Positions 27,173 to 35,902 of a stretch of DNA of 64,000 nt are shown piece after piece (position 1 is the first letter of the stretch; every line of letters starts with the position of its first letter). The notes under the pieces are model-generated. The model saw nothing but the letters and a program-made list of their open reading frames with translations, had not been told where the DNA came from and made no database searches. Location of the stretch: assembly GCF_001659685.2 (NCBI RefSeq), contig NZ_LXYE02000045.1:62001-126000 (forward strand). The letters are read 5' to 3'. Position numbers and translations under genes: made by a program. The DNA comes from Labilibacter marinus. GTDB lineage: Bacteria > Bacteroidota > Bacteroidia > Bacteroidales > Marinilabiliaceae.

Positions 27173-27500
27173 AGTATAAGTGTTTTTTTATGTGGTATAG
27201 CAAACATTGTGCAAAATGTAATGCATATCGCTAATTCTTTACCAAATAGTTTCTTCTAATTAAGTTTTATATAGTTTAAATTGTCTAGTCTTACTTTTAA
27301 AATCTCACGATATCACTTAGTAATAATTATAACTTAAAATAATTAACCAAGTCTTTTTACTATTATTCTCTTCTTACAATGCTCAGCGTCCATAAATAAA
27401 ACAATGCAATTTCCGTTCTTTTAAAACTTTGATAAATGCATACTTCTTAAATTTAATGCTAAAACACATATAACCTTCGATTAGTGCATAGGTAATCCAG

Positions 27501-27560
27501 GGTGTAGTTCAACCGAAACTCATCGCTAGGTCGTGCCGAACACTCATAGTTCTATTTATT
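27501..27560 (-). repeat. Dispersed repeat, copy B, in a 396-bp intergenic region
   Basis: The reverse complement matches 91-150 at 52 of 60 positions without gaps and begins 9 bp past the stop of the minus-strand gene at 27569. The dyad AGTT-TCGGTTG-AACT is kept, while the first dyad (TTCGGCACGACC) is imperfect. The remaining intergenic DNA (27173-27500) is AT-rich and shows only possible promoter elements for the PKD gene. Confidence 0.7.
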
Positions 27561-27568
27561 AGCATTAG

Positions 27569-28198
27569 TTATTCTTGTTTTAATCTAACATCAAGTTTTT
27601 CTGAATATAAAAATCCATCCTTAAAAACAAATTCAATTGTTTCTGTATCATCGGCATATGTTCCTGTAAGATTATTTTTTATCGACCGTGTTTTGAGTAA
27701 TATAAGATTTGCTCCCGTAATTTTAGACGATCCTTCTCTTTGAAAAGAAACGCTCTCTTCCTTATATTTCAGGTAAAATTCTCCATCCGTATAAATATAC
27801 ATCTCAAAATCAACATTTTCCCATTTGCCTACAAAGTTTTCATATTCTGGTGGTGCCATCATATCCATTCTCAAGCATGAGCTTATATATGTTGCATCGT
27901 TAATAATTGTATCTGTCTTAGTAATTTTAGCATACTCAAAAAGTTTACTAATATTTATTTTCTGGTCACACATATCATCTCCGTTTTCCATTAATGTGAC
28001 TGTTTCATATTTTTTCTTCTTTGGGATTGTCAATTCATAAAATCCATTTACTTTATTCATTGTCATTTTAGAATCTTTGTTTTTATCAAAGTAATAATCT
28101 AAGTCATACTTTGTTTTTCCTTTTATTACTACCGACTTTTGGGAAAAAGTAGAAACACTTATTCCTACTGTTAAAATCAAAACTACTAATATTCTCAT
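27569..28198 (-). CDS. Exported protein of unknown function
   Basis: The open frame reaches back to 28276, but the ATG at 28198 is preferred because it starts a clean signal peptide (MRILVVLILTVGISVSTFSQ). The mature part, about 190 residues, is mostly beta-strand and charged residues with CDQKIN and SSCLRMDMM, suggesting a small lipocalin- or immunoglobulin-like fold. No domain is recognised. A dispersed repeat follows its stop codon. Confidence 0.55.
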   Translation of the reverse strand: MRILVVLILTVGISVSTFSQKSVVIKGKTKYDLDYYFDKNKDSKMTMNKVNGFYELTIPKKKKYETVTLMENGDDMCDQKINISKLFEYAKITKTDTIINDATYISSCLRMDMMAPPEYENFVGKWENVDFEMYIYTDGEFYLKYKEESVSFQREGSSKITGANLILLKTRSIKNNLTGTYADDTETIEFVFKDGFLYSEKLDVRLKQE

Positions 28199-28445
28199 AA
28201 TCAATCTTATTTTATTGGTTCTTAATGCAATTTCACCCTGATGTTCGAACAGCCTGCCGTATGAAGCGTATGGCAATTTAACGAACCATACCTATTAAAA
28301 CTCCACTGAGCCAAATCTTTTATTTGTTTTTATCTTTTCATTTCTAAAGCCAAATTAACGATTTGGCGTTGGTTGCCGAAGCTATAAAACTTACAAAATG
28401 AGTCAGACTCCATATGCTTAATTGCGGTTTGCTGGCATCCGTAGT

Positions 28446-29021
28446 TTATTTTGTAATTTTGGGATTTCCATCAATTTGCTGCACGTTAATTAATATCGCA
28501 TTTGAGCAATTTCCATTCCATAACTCATATGTTTTAAAAGTTGCTTTTATAGTATATTGTTTTTTCCGCATTTCAAACGGTAGTTCCGGCCAAAGTTTCT
28601 TAAAATCACTTTCTTTTACATATAACCACTTTATTCCGTTGACTGTGTCTGCTAAAAATACTCGTTTATTCCCAAGTTTGGATTCAATTGCGTTGCGGAT
28701 GTAATCACCTTGTCCGAAATCAAGTATTTGATATCTAATTTCTGAATTAATGACAACCTGTTTATTAGTTGGGAATTTTAATCCAATCAGAATGATTAAT
28801 AAAGGTAAAATTGTCAAAGTATTAAGAACTATTGTCCAAATCCATTTCTTTAATTTTAACGAGACAAAAAAGAGAGTAGTAGGAATTACAATTAACAACT
28901 TTGTCAAAGGGAAAAGGTAAATCAAGATTGAAATACTTAATATACAGAGTACTATTCCAATAATATTTCTAGTCTTATTCTTCAATGTCTCTTTTTTTTC
29001 TATGGTTGCCAACGCTAACAA
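28446..29021 (-). CDS. Membrane-anchored protein of unknown function
   Basis: The frame has 191 codons with no ATG near its start; TTG at 29021, or another TTG a few codons in, must serve if it is expressed. Three hydrophobic segments fill residues about 18-90 (IIGIVLCILSISILIYLF, LLIVIPTTLFFVSL, TLTILPLLIILIGL). A soluble C-terminal domain of about 95 residues follows (YQILDFGQGDYIRNAIES, WLYVKESDFKKLWPELPF). No family is recognised. The first codons overlap a GC-rich inverted sequence (GTTAGCGTTGGCA). Confidence 0.5.
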   Translation of the reverse strand: MLALATIEKKETLKNKTRNIIGIVLCILSISILIYLFPLTKLLIVIPTTLFFVSLKLKKWIWTIVLNTLTILPLLIILIGLKFPTNKQVVINSEIRYQILDFGQGDYIRNAIESKLGNKRVFLADTVNGIKWLYVKESDFKKLWPELPFEMRKKQYTIKATFKTYELWNGNCSNAILINVQQIDGNPKITK

Positions 29022-29205
29022 TAAGGGGTTGTAAGCTGATTTGAAAATCCAACCTCCAAAAGCCCACAGAGCCGTAACTAAGGTTTTGGTTATATATTTA
29101 TTCTTTTCACTAGCCGAAACAAAAGTTTCGGCGAAATTATTAAACGGAGCAAAACTCCCAGATTTCTGCTAACAGCCTATGACCTTTATTTTTTGTTGGG
29201 CACTG

Positions 29206-29913
29206 TTATCTAACGACATTTGGCAGAACTCCCAAATTCTCTACAAAACGATTTAAGTACGTAGACATATGGTCTAAGTCTTGATAAATACTTAATTCAT
29301 TCACACCATACAACTCTAAAGATTTACTAATTTCACTAAGCCCTTCTTTAGCAATTATTATCTTTTTCATATTTCCACTGTCTTCAATAAGTTCTTCTAA
29401 AGGAACATTAGGCTTATGGCTAAATGTAAAAACACCTCTTTGACTTAATATTCTTGAAGTAATACCTTGTGGGTAATATACAGATGAAAAATCTACTTCA
29501 AACGGACCAATCATGTCGTGTTTTACAGTGTTCTTAGATTCAAGAACAAAGACAGCACTATCCTTATTTCCATTATTCCCTAGTAATGCAAAAAAAAGAG
29601 CTACTAAAGGATTCTTTGTCCAATCTAAAAGTCTTGTTACCAAACCATGATGCTGAGCTAAAGCTAACCAATCCCAATCATTTTCTGGTTTTTTGTCAAT
29701 GAAATTTACAGCATACCTTTTCCAACTTTCAAATATTATTTTTTCATCAATGTTTTTATCACCTGTAATTACTTTATGATAGTTATCTCTTCCTACTTGT
29801 GGAATCAGCTTATATTTAACATCATTTTGTCCTCTAAAATGTGTTCTATTGCTACTAAATAATGATATAGTTTCATGAAATTCTGCAAATGATTTTACAT
29901 ATAATTTTTCCAT
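29206..29913 (-). CDS. FRG-domain protein
   Basis: The 235-residue protein contains an FRG domain (PF08867 type), named for the FRG motif seen here as THFRGQNDVKYKLIPQVGR (residues 24-42). The partner block is WDWLALAQHHGLVTRLLDWT, then KNPLVALFFAL, and a later SRILSQRGVFTFSH. FRG proteins are scattered in accessory and phage-related DNA and have been suggested to be enzymes or toxins in defence; the function is not proven. There is no adjacent antitoxin-like gene on the same strand. Confidence 0.8.
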   Translation of the reverse strand: MEKLYVKSFAEFHETISLFSSNRTHFRGQNDVKYKLIPQVGRDNYHKVITGDKNIDEKIIFESWKRYAVNFIDKKPENDWDWLALAQHHGLVTRLLDWTKNPLVALFFALLGNNGNKDSAVFVLESKNTVKHDMIGPFEVDFSSVYYPQGITSRILSQRGVFTFSHKPNVPLEELIEDSGNMKKIIIAKEGLSEISKSLELYGVNELSIYQDLDHMSTYLNRFVENLGVLPNVVR

Positions 29914-30078
29914 ACTATCAAATAATCATTAATGTTTACTTAGTTTTTGCATAATTGTGCCCTAACTCCCTAGAGTAAAACAAGCTAAGGTGTTGTTATT
30001 TTTCTTTTACTTACCCCTAAAATGTTTTTTTTAGGATTAATTAAATCTTTCAAAGCTAGAGTTTCACGCTGTTATACT

Positions 30079-30104
30079 AAAAAAAGGCCACCTCTCGGTG
30101 GCCT
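30079..30104 (-). terminator. Terminator of the coiled-coil-like gene
   Basis: Stem AGGCCACC / GGTGGCCT with a 4-nt loop; read on the minus strand, a run of seven T follows. It lies 11 bp past the stop of the gene at 30115. Confidence 0.8.
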
Positions 30105-30114
30105 AAATGCTTTA

Positions 30115-30771
30115 TTAACTCCTCACAAAAATGCCTACACTCTCCAGTAGGTCGTTGCGTTTGCCCAGGGCAATTTTTAGTAGGGTTGTAAACTCACGGT
30201 TACGCTCAATCATAACTTCCAAGGCTTCGTTTCGTTCTTGTGTAGCAGCTTGAGCTTCTCCTTTTTCTTGTACTTGCAGGCGTTGTAGCTCAGCTAGCTC
30301 CTCTACTTTTTGCTGTTCGGTTTGCAATACTTCAATACCCCTGTTAAAACGAGTAAGTAAAGGAAGTAAATTGACATCTGTAGTTATGCCAGCATAAAAA
30401 GAACGTAATCGCTCAATCTTTTTACCTATTGCAGCAGGCAGCTGAATTCCAATTTTTAAAGCGGTATCAAAGTTGGCATTTACCATTACCATACGCGCCA
30501 GTTGCATCGTATCATCGTAAATTAGCTCTACCTCCTCTAACGCAGCATCGCGCCTATCGGTAGCAGTAAGCTTTTCGCTATACTCCTTTTCTTGTTGTTG
30601 GCTGGCAGAACGTGCCGTTAAAGCACAAGTTAGCGTTTGGGCAACATACTCTTCATTTACATTAAACAGGCTTAATTTTTCTAGAATTTCAGGGTTAGCT
30701 AGGCTGTTTTTGGCTTTTGTTTCTACTGAAGAAATTTTTTCATCAATGGTAAGTTTGCTAAAAGACTTCAT
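30115..30771 (-). CDS. Helical protein of unknown function next to the 21-bp array
   Basis: The 218-residue product starts at ATG 30771 (MKSFSKLTIDEKI); the open frame extends 14 codons further without a better start. It has no signal peptide or membrane segment. It is strongly helical: about 40-110 is rich in Ala, Glu and Gln (ARSASQQQEKEYSEKL), and about 150-200 is likely a coiled coil (QTEQQKVEELAELQRLQVQ). I cannot name a family. It has its own terminator, and a 380-bp degenerate repeat array begins 154 bp upstream of its start, which is the notable feature of this locus. Confidence 0.6.
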   Translation of the reverse strand: MKSFSKLTIDEKISSVETKAKNSLANPEILEKLSLFNVNEEYVAQTLTCALTARSASQQQEKEYSEKLTATDRRDAALEEVELIYDDTMQLARMVMVNANFDTALKIGIQLPAAIGKKIERLRSFYAGITTDVNLLPLLTRFNRGIEVLQTEQQKVEELAELQRLQVQEKGEAQAATQERNEALEVMIERNREFTTLLKIALGKRNDLLESVGIFVRS

Positions 30772-30925
30772 AATTATTTCGGTTTTGATTAAACTATAAT
30801 AAATGTAGTACAATTATTTTATTAAATACAAATCTCTTAACTAATTCATAATTAATCCATATAAGTAAATTATCCACATAATATAATTAAGAACTTACAT
30901 ACATTTCAACGCAATACCACAACAA

Positions 30926-31305
30926 CATCAAATAGTCATTTTGTAAGATAAATAAGTCATTTTGCAGAACTAATATTTCTGTTTGCAGGGCAACTAAGTC
31001 TATTTATTTCCTCAACAATTCATTTCTTCGTCACTATTATTTAGTTTGTAGCTTTTATATATAATTTTGTAGGCATCAGCAGTCACTTTGTAGCATATAC
31101 CAATGAGTTTGCAGGCCAAAAACATAGACCTTGTAATTATGTACAATCATTTTGTAGGCTCGTGTAATGACTTTGCATGTTTAAGCAATCATTTGGCAGC
31201 TTTAAGTAGTAATTTCGTAGACAAAAAGAAATGAGTTTGTAGGCCAACTTATATCTTTTGTAGGCTGCAGTACCCATTTTTCAAGATAGAGTATTGAGTT
31301 TGCAG
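30926..31305 (-). repeat. 18-unit degenerate tandem array, 21-bp period
   Basis: Read on the minus strand, the consensus is CTRCAAAnTSAYT followed by about 8 variable bases. Eighteen consecutive units fit: fourteen are exactly 21 bp, one is 20 bp and three are 22 bp. Well-kept units include CTGCAAACTCAATACTCTAT (31305 down), CTGCAAACTCATTGGTATAT and CTGCAAAATGACTTATTTAT; two units near 31000-31030 are badly worn. In one frame each unit reads Leu-Gln-(Asn/Thr/Ser)-(Asp/His/Glu)-x-x-x, with all of CTG, CTA, TTA and TTG used for Leu, but stop codons and length changes break the frame. The array is therefore either non-coding (phased sites) or a dead heptad-repeat gene. Confidence 0.8.
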
Positions 31306-31379
31306 TGTAAATGTTCGATAAAATCTGGAAAAATCCCCTCTAAAACCTTAAACCTTTACACCTTTTCAACCCTTTACCC

Positions 31380-32333
31380 CTATTTCCCAACAACTATCTC
31401 CGCTGCTTTTTGCTGCTCAATAATTTTGCGCACATATAAATTACGGGTGACTTGTCGGCCTAGGCTTACAAGATCTATACTCACTCGCAAGGTATGCTTA
31501 CCGCCATTGCTAGTAGGTAAATTAGGCATGGCCAGGCGACCTCTATCATCTGTTTTTATCTTATCCTGCACTAAATATCCACCCGAATATTTTAAACGAA
31601 CCGGGCAATTAGTTACTGTAACTTGCTTATCATCATTAATCAGAAAAAAGTTATCAGCACTTAAGTTTTGTGTATTGGATGAAATACGAAATGAGTGAAT
31701 AATTTCATTTATTCGTTTGCTGGATTCCAAGGCTAAATTAACCACTTTACCCTTTACCTCAGCCGTGGTCGATTCGTTTAAGTATCCGCTTAAAGCGTCG
31801 ATGGCTTTGGCATAATGCTCAATGGCGGCAATATGTCGGCCATGCTCTTGCAGCTCTACCCCGCCCACATAATCCTCCAGGGCCAGTTTTATGGCTTCGG
31901 ACTTACGCTGTGCCTTAACCTCTTTATACTTTTGTTTCGATAATCGATAGTACACATATACATTAGATAAATCTTCCCACTTCTCAATATACTCGTAGCC
32001 TTCTAAATATTGGGCCGAGGTTGATTTAATACGATTTTGTAAATACTCATGCACGCCTTGTTTATCCTCAACCTGATAAAACATAGCTTCGGATTTAATG
32101 GTAGAATTAATCTGACTCGATATATCTGCTAAAGCGCGATCCTTGGCTTTATCCTCGTAAAAAGTAGGCGAACCTACCTTTGAGGTGATACCAATTCCGT
32201 AATAATAATCTGGATTTACAGGACGCTCCTTTAACCATGCAGGTTTGGTTTGCTCCAATAATTCGGCCTGTTTTTTGGCACCAGAACAGGCCGCTAGTAA
32301 GGTGGCTAAAAGTAAAACAATGGCAATGCGCAT
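31380..32333 (-). CDS. LPP20-family lipoprotein
   Basis: From ATG 32333 the product has 317 residues with a lipoprotein signal (MRIAIVLLLATLLAACSG; the Cys of LAAC is modified). The region PDYYYGIGITSKVGSPTFYE, then DKAKDRALADISSQINSTIK, matches the LPP20 family of small outer-membrane lipoproteins. The C-terminal ~110 residues form a beta-rich domain (VTVTNCPVRLKYSGGYLVQD). A TTG six bases earlier is less likely as start. It directly follows the larger lipoprotein gene with 6 bp between, so the two are an operon. Confidence 0.75.
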   Translation of the reverse strand: MRIAIVLLLATLLAACSGAKKQAELLEQTKPAWLKERPVNPDYYYGIGITSKVGSPTFYEDKAKDRALADISSQINSTIKSEAMFYQVEDKQGVHEYLQNRIKSTSAQYLEGYEYIEKWEDLSNVYVYYRLSKQKYKEVKAQRKSEAIKLALEDYVGGVELQEHGRHIAAIEHYAKAIDALSGYLNESTTAEVKGKVVNLALESSKRINEIIHSFRISSNTQNLSADNFFLINDDKQVTVTNCPVRLKYSGGYLVQDKIKTDDRGRLAMPNLPTSNGGKHTLRVSIDLVSLGRQVTRNLYVRKIIEQQKAAEIVVGK

Positions 32334-32339
32334 ATACAA

Positions 32340-33728
32340 TTAATTCTCTGGTTTATAATTCTGAATTTGTTTGGTGATTTGCGATACACAATCCGACATC
32401 AAGTCGTTTTCCATATCGGTTAACGAACGTGGTGTTTTGTTGGCTTCAAACTTTTCTTTTAAAGCACTGATAGAGCTCGCACTATCGTACACCTCATCCT
32501 CATCGCTATCCTTGCTCGAATACTTCCAATAACCTGGAATCACCTTTTTATAATCACCATCAAACTTGGCATAACTCAATCGCTCCACTTCTTCGTTGTT
32601 GTACGAATCGGAAATAGCCAGCTCATCTCTATCGGTTCTTTTTAAGGAATAAGCCAATGATAAGTATACTCTTCGGGTTAGTTTATACTCGTAATATCTA
32701 ACCTTATCGTACACCACTTTGGTTTTCATTAAACCTGTTTCCTTGTCCTTATATTCTATTGTTCTTTTAATAAAACCACGTTTTTCGGTTTTCTGTAGGT
32801 TACCCGCACTCTTGCTGTACTTATGCAACATCGACTCAAATACGGCCTTCGATTTAGGTCGAGCCTCGGCATTAGCCACACCTTTGGTTCTGTCGTATTG
32901 AAATGCCTTACCAAAAACATTACTGCTTTTTTGGGTGGCCGTTCCGGTACCCACTACCTCGTACAAAGGCGATTTAATACCATTAATACCGTTTATCACC
33001 TTACTGTTTAACTGTGCTGCTGTGGTTCTATAACCTGAGTAATTGGTATTCACGGCCGATACATACATGGTTACCTTAGCTTTATCCAAAGAGGTATTCA
33101 TTAAATCCAGACTATTTTCATATATCTGCACCTGATCTACAATTCCCTTAAAAGTAAAATATGCCGAACGATACATCTGATTTTCCATCATTTCGTTTCC
33201 ACTGCGGTATATCGGTTCGTACTTAGCAATCTTCCATTTACTTTTGGCATCCTTATAATTATTGTTGATAGACAGAATCTCAGAAAACTGCTTTTCGGAA
33301 GTAGTAAATTGTTCCAAGTTCAAGGCTTTTACCGCCTCTCCATAAAGCTTAGTTAAATAATTATCTTCCATCTCGTTATAATAACTTCTTTGCTCCTCAG
33401 GAAATAAAAGTTGAATTCCCACTCCCTTCAACTTCTTAATATAAGCTTCGGCATCTCTAAAAGAATATACTGCATCCTTAGCAATACCACTTTGATATTT
33501 AGTTTTAAAATCATCAATTTTATCATCCAACACCAATTGCCCAGTGCGCTGAAGTCCCAGCTTGGCATCTATATTATTGATGTTTTTTTGTAATGAGTTG
33601 TAGTAGTTATTGGCTGCATCTAAATACAAGCCTGAGTTTTCTAGCTCGGTAGCTTTTTTTACAAATCGTTTACTGGCGCAACCAGCCATTAACAATACAA
33701 GTGAAATAAGAAGTATAAAATTCTTCAT
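32340..33728 (-). CDS. TPR-like outer-membrane lipoprotein
   Basis: The 462-residue product has a lipoprotein signal (MKNFILLISLVLLMAGC, Cys17). Helical repeats of TPR type fill about 20-210 (LENSGLYLDAANNYYNSLQK, ALNLEQFTTSEKQFSEIL, MMENQMYRSAYFTFKGIV). The C-terminal half is a mixed alpha/beta domain of unknown type that ends in a conserved-looking helix (LTDMENDLMSDCVSQITKQI). No named family is recognised. It is the first gene of the operon with the LPP20 lipoprotein; the pair probably works together at the cell envelope. Confidence 0.6.
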   Translation of the reverse strand: MKNFILLISLVLLMAGCASKRFVKKATELENSGLYLDAANNYYNSLQKNINNIDAKLGLQRTGQLVLDDKIDDFKTKYQSGIAKDAVYSFRDAEAYIKKLKGVGIQLLFPEEQRSYYNEMEDNYLTKLYGEAVKALNLEQFTTSEKQFSEILSINNNYKDAKSKWKIAKYEPIYRSGNEMMENQMYRSAYFTFKGIVDQVQIYENSLDLMNTSLDKAKVTMYVSAVNTNYSGYRTTAAQLNSKVINGINGIKSPLYEVVGTGTATQKSSNVFGKAFQYDRTKGVANAEARPKSKAVFESMLHKYSKSAGNLQKTEKRGFIKRTIEYKDKETGLMKTKVVYDKVRYYEYKLTRRVYLSLAYSLKRTDRDELAISDSYNNEEVERLSYAKFDGDYKKVIPGYWKYSSKDSDEDEVYDSASSISALKEKFEANKTPRSLTDMENDLMSDCVSQITKQIQNYKPEN

Positions 33729-33771
33729 ATAAAGGTTTTTTGGGTACTGTGTTTATTGTATTCAGATAGTA

Positions 33772-34866
33772 TTACTTCATCATTTCGATAAGGTTACCAT
33801 CCGTACTTAAAAATTGCTTCATTAAATTGGCCGTTAAACAAGAATGAACGGGAATTATCCCCACTACATCTCCTGGTTTAATGTGCTGCAATATATTGTT
33901 ATTTACAGAAACTATGCCGTGTTCCTGCGATAAGGATTTAATTTCTCCTATCTCTTCTTCAATATTCCATGTTAAACCACTTAACTTAACCACCTTACCA
34001 AAAGAAATAGTACCGTCAGAAAGTTTAATATTATCTTTGGATAGATGTACGGCGCCTGCATGTAATACTATTTCATTCCTTTCGGGATGAGTAGCAATAA
34101 CCGGTGCTGCCATACAAACAGCCACATCTTTTAAGGTGCAACTACCTATTTGCGTTTGGGTGTAATCGTAAAACACAAAGTTACCTGGACGATATTCATC
34201 CAAGCCATAAAAATCATTGTACATAGAGCAACTTGGCGTATCGCCCCACGACAATTGCATCAACGGAAAATGATCTTTTAAAAAGGTTTTCAGCGCCAAC
34301 GTTTTTTCTAAAGCGGGCTTTACAATGTCATCTAACTGTTGCTGATTACGTGCATAATAAGTATTGCCTGCATGGGTTAAAAAGCCCATGAAAATAAGTT
34401 TTTTGGCTTCTTGCAATGGTGTAAGTAACTTTTTCATCAGCACTAAATCATCCGCATCAACGCCTGTTCTGTGATAACCAGTATCGGCTTTTATAAAAAC
34501 ACCCACTGGATTATTTAAACAGCCCTCCAATGCATGGATGCTTTCCATATCCTCCACCACAATATTTAAATTGATGTTAGAAGCTAACTGATCAATTACC
34601 TGCGCTTGTAATTTAGTAACAGAAAGAGCTACCGTAATATCGCTCCAACCATGCTGAGCAAAGTACTCCGCCATTTTTAAGGAGGATACTGTAATTCGTT
34701 CTACTCCTGCTTCCCTCAGCCACTCACTCACCTCAGCCGACTGGTGTGTTTTAAAGTGGGGTCTAAAATCGCCTTTCCACAATTTTACCCGAGCGGCCAT
34801 TCGCTGAATATTGGCTTTGCAAATAGCTGGATTCAATAATAATATAGGTGCTGAAATATGCTGCAT
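33772..34866 (-). CDS. DSD1-type PLP enzyme (D-threonine aldolase / D-serine dehydratase-like)
   Basis: The 364-residue protein has an alanine-racemase-like N-terminal barrel with the PLP-binding Lys39 in PHFKTHQS, followed by KADTGYHRTGVD and LSWGDTPSCSM, and a C-terminal D-serine-dehydratase-like domain ending HSCLTANL (His341, Cys343), the zinc ligands of this family. It acts on beta-hydroxy D-amino acids, either cleaving D-threonine to glycine and acetaldehyde or dehydrating D-serine. Sequence alone does not decide between these. It is monocistronic. Confidence 0.85.
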   Translation of the reverse strand: MQHISAPILLLNPAICKANIQRMAARVKLWKGDFRPHFKTHQSAEVSEWLREAGVERITVSSLKMAEYFAQHGWSDITVALSVTKLQAQVIDQLASNINLNIVVEDMESIHALEGCLNNPVGVFIKADTGYHRTGVDADDLVLMKKLLTPLQEAKKLIFMGFLTHAGNTYYARNQQQLDDIVKPALEKTLALKTFLKDHFPLMQLSWGDTPSCSMYNDFYGLDEYRPGNFVFYDYTQTQIGSCTLKDVAVCMAAPVIATHPERNEIVLHAGAVHLSKDNIKLSDGTISFGKVVKLSGLTWNIEEEIGEIKSLSQEHGIVSVNNNILQHIKPGDVVGIIPVHSCLTANLMKQFLSTDGNLIEMMK

Positions 34867-35025
34867 GTACTTATATAGTTAGATGCTCAAATATAAGCAT
34901 CGCTTTGTATTATGCCAAAGTGGAGATAAACACAATTGTATTTAAACGCAAAGAGAAATCCAATTTCAACTCTCAGCTATGGTAAATATTTATGAGACTA
35001 GCATAAGCCCATTAATATGTACCCC

Positions 35026-35165
35026 TTGAGAAGCGCAGAGGGCGCAAAGGGTTTTAACTGCGTAATAAACCAAAAAAGAATGGACGGCATATTGAGAATC
35101 GAAATCCCGAACCCAGCATATTTTAGCGTAGCCAAAACATCTCAGCGTACTCTGCGCCTTCTCAA
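35026..35165. repeat. Inverted repeat in a 471-bp intergenic region
   Basis: TTGAGAAGCGCAGAG (35026-35040) is matched in inverted orientation by CTCTGCGCCTTCTCAA (35150-35165), differing by one inserted base. The interval between has no open frame and repeats pieces such as GGCGCAAAGG and CTCAGCG. Such GCGCAGAG/GCGCAAAG spacers recur between genes in Bacteroidota; a relative lies at 45840-45890. The rest of 34867-35337 shows only a weak hairpin near 35262-35290 that may end the DUF4625 gene. Confidence 0.55.
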
Positions 35166-35337
35166 ATGAATTTAGTCAATAACTTAATCTTTCCGCTCAA
35201 ACTATGCCAAGCGACTTCAATGCACCCAATTCTTCTCTGCGTTTAATTTCCTCCTGAAACTAAAAAAGGAAGAACCAACGTCCTCCCTTTCTCAATTCTA
35301 TAGCGACTTTCGACTTTATTACTTGATAAACTATCTT

Positions 35338-35826
35338 CTAGTGATCGTCGTGCTCAATAGCAATTTTAATGAACTCTACCTGTTGGTTTCCGGCTTTATC
35401 TAAACAATAAATTCCAAAGTGGTATTCCCCTTCTGCCACTTCTTCCATTTCCCCATCATGGTCTATTTCTGTTGGAATTTGAATTTCCATATCTACCTTA
35501 ACGGACATTTTACCTTCTTCAAATGTCCCATCATAATCATAGTCCCAAGGGTGCCCCTCATGGCCATGATCATCCACCACACCTGATTTTAGTTGTGCAC
35601 TGTGCTCATGACCATCTGAATTAAAATGGATATCAATTTTATAATTGGCTAATTCTGTATCATCAGAGAAATTACATACAAAGTGAATCTTATCTCCAGG
35701 ATGAAAGTGATCATCTTCTTCAGGACTAACAACATCTATTTCTGGTTTTTTAGTATCTACCTCATCTTTTGTACATGATGATAATGCCATAAAAATGGCT
35801 GCTAATATGATGAATGACTTTTTCAT
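35338..35826 (-). CDS. His-rich DUF4625 lipoprotein
   Basis: The 162-residue product has a lipoprotein signal (lipobox LSSC, Cys18) and a DUF4625 immunoglobulin-like domain (KPEIDVVSPEEDDHFHPGDK, then LANYKIDIHFNSDGHEHSAQ). It is unusually rich in His and acidic residues (DDHGHEGHPWDYDYD, final EHDDH), which suggests binding of a transition metal. It is 76 bp downstream of a TonB receptor on the same strand and probably supplies it with ligand at the cell surface. Confidence 0.8.
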   Translation of the reverse strand: MKKSFIILAAIFMALSSCTKDEVDTKKPEIDVVSPEEDDHFHPGDKIHFVCNFSDDTELANYKIDIHFNSDGHEHSAQLKSGVVDDHGHEGHPWDYDYDGTFEEGKMSVKVDMEIQIPTEIDHDGEMEEVAEGEYHFGIYCLDKAGNQQVEFIKIAIEHDDH

Positions 35827-35902
35827 TTTGATTTTTATTTATTCGTTAAAAATTTTAATGATTACCTCCTACTAAAAACGAATAGCTAACTACTATTTTT
35901 AT

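Noticed and set aside
25245-30000. Classical integron gene-cassette array
   Set aside because: Spacers show some inverted core-like words, but no complete attC fold with matching R and L boxes could be drawn, and no integrase gene is in the window. Kept only as a cassette-like hypothesis.
30926-31305. CRISPR array
   Set aside because: The unit is only 21 bp, the conserved part is about 13 bp and degenerate, and the variable part is about 8 bp. There are no cas genes nearby.
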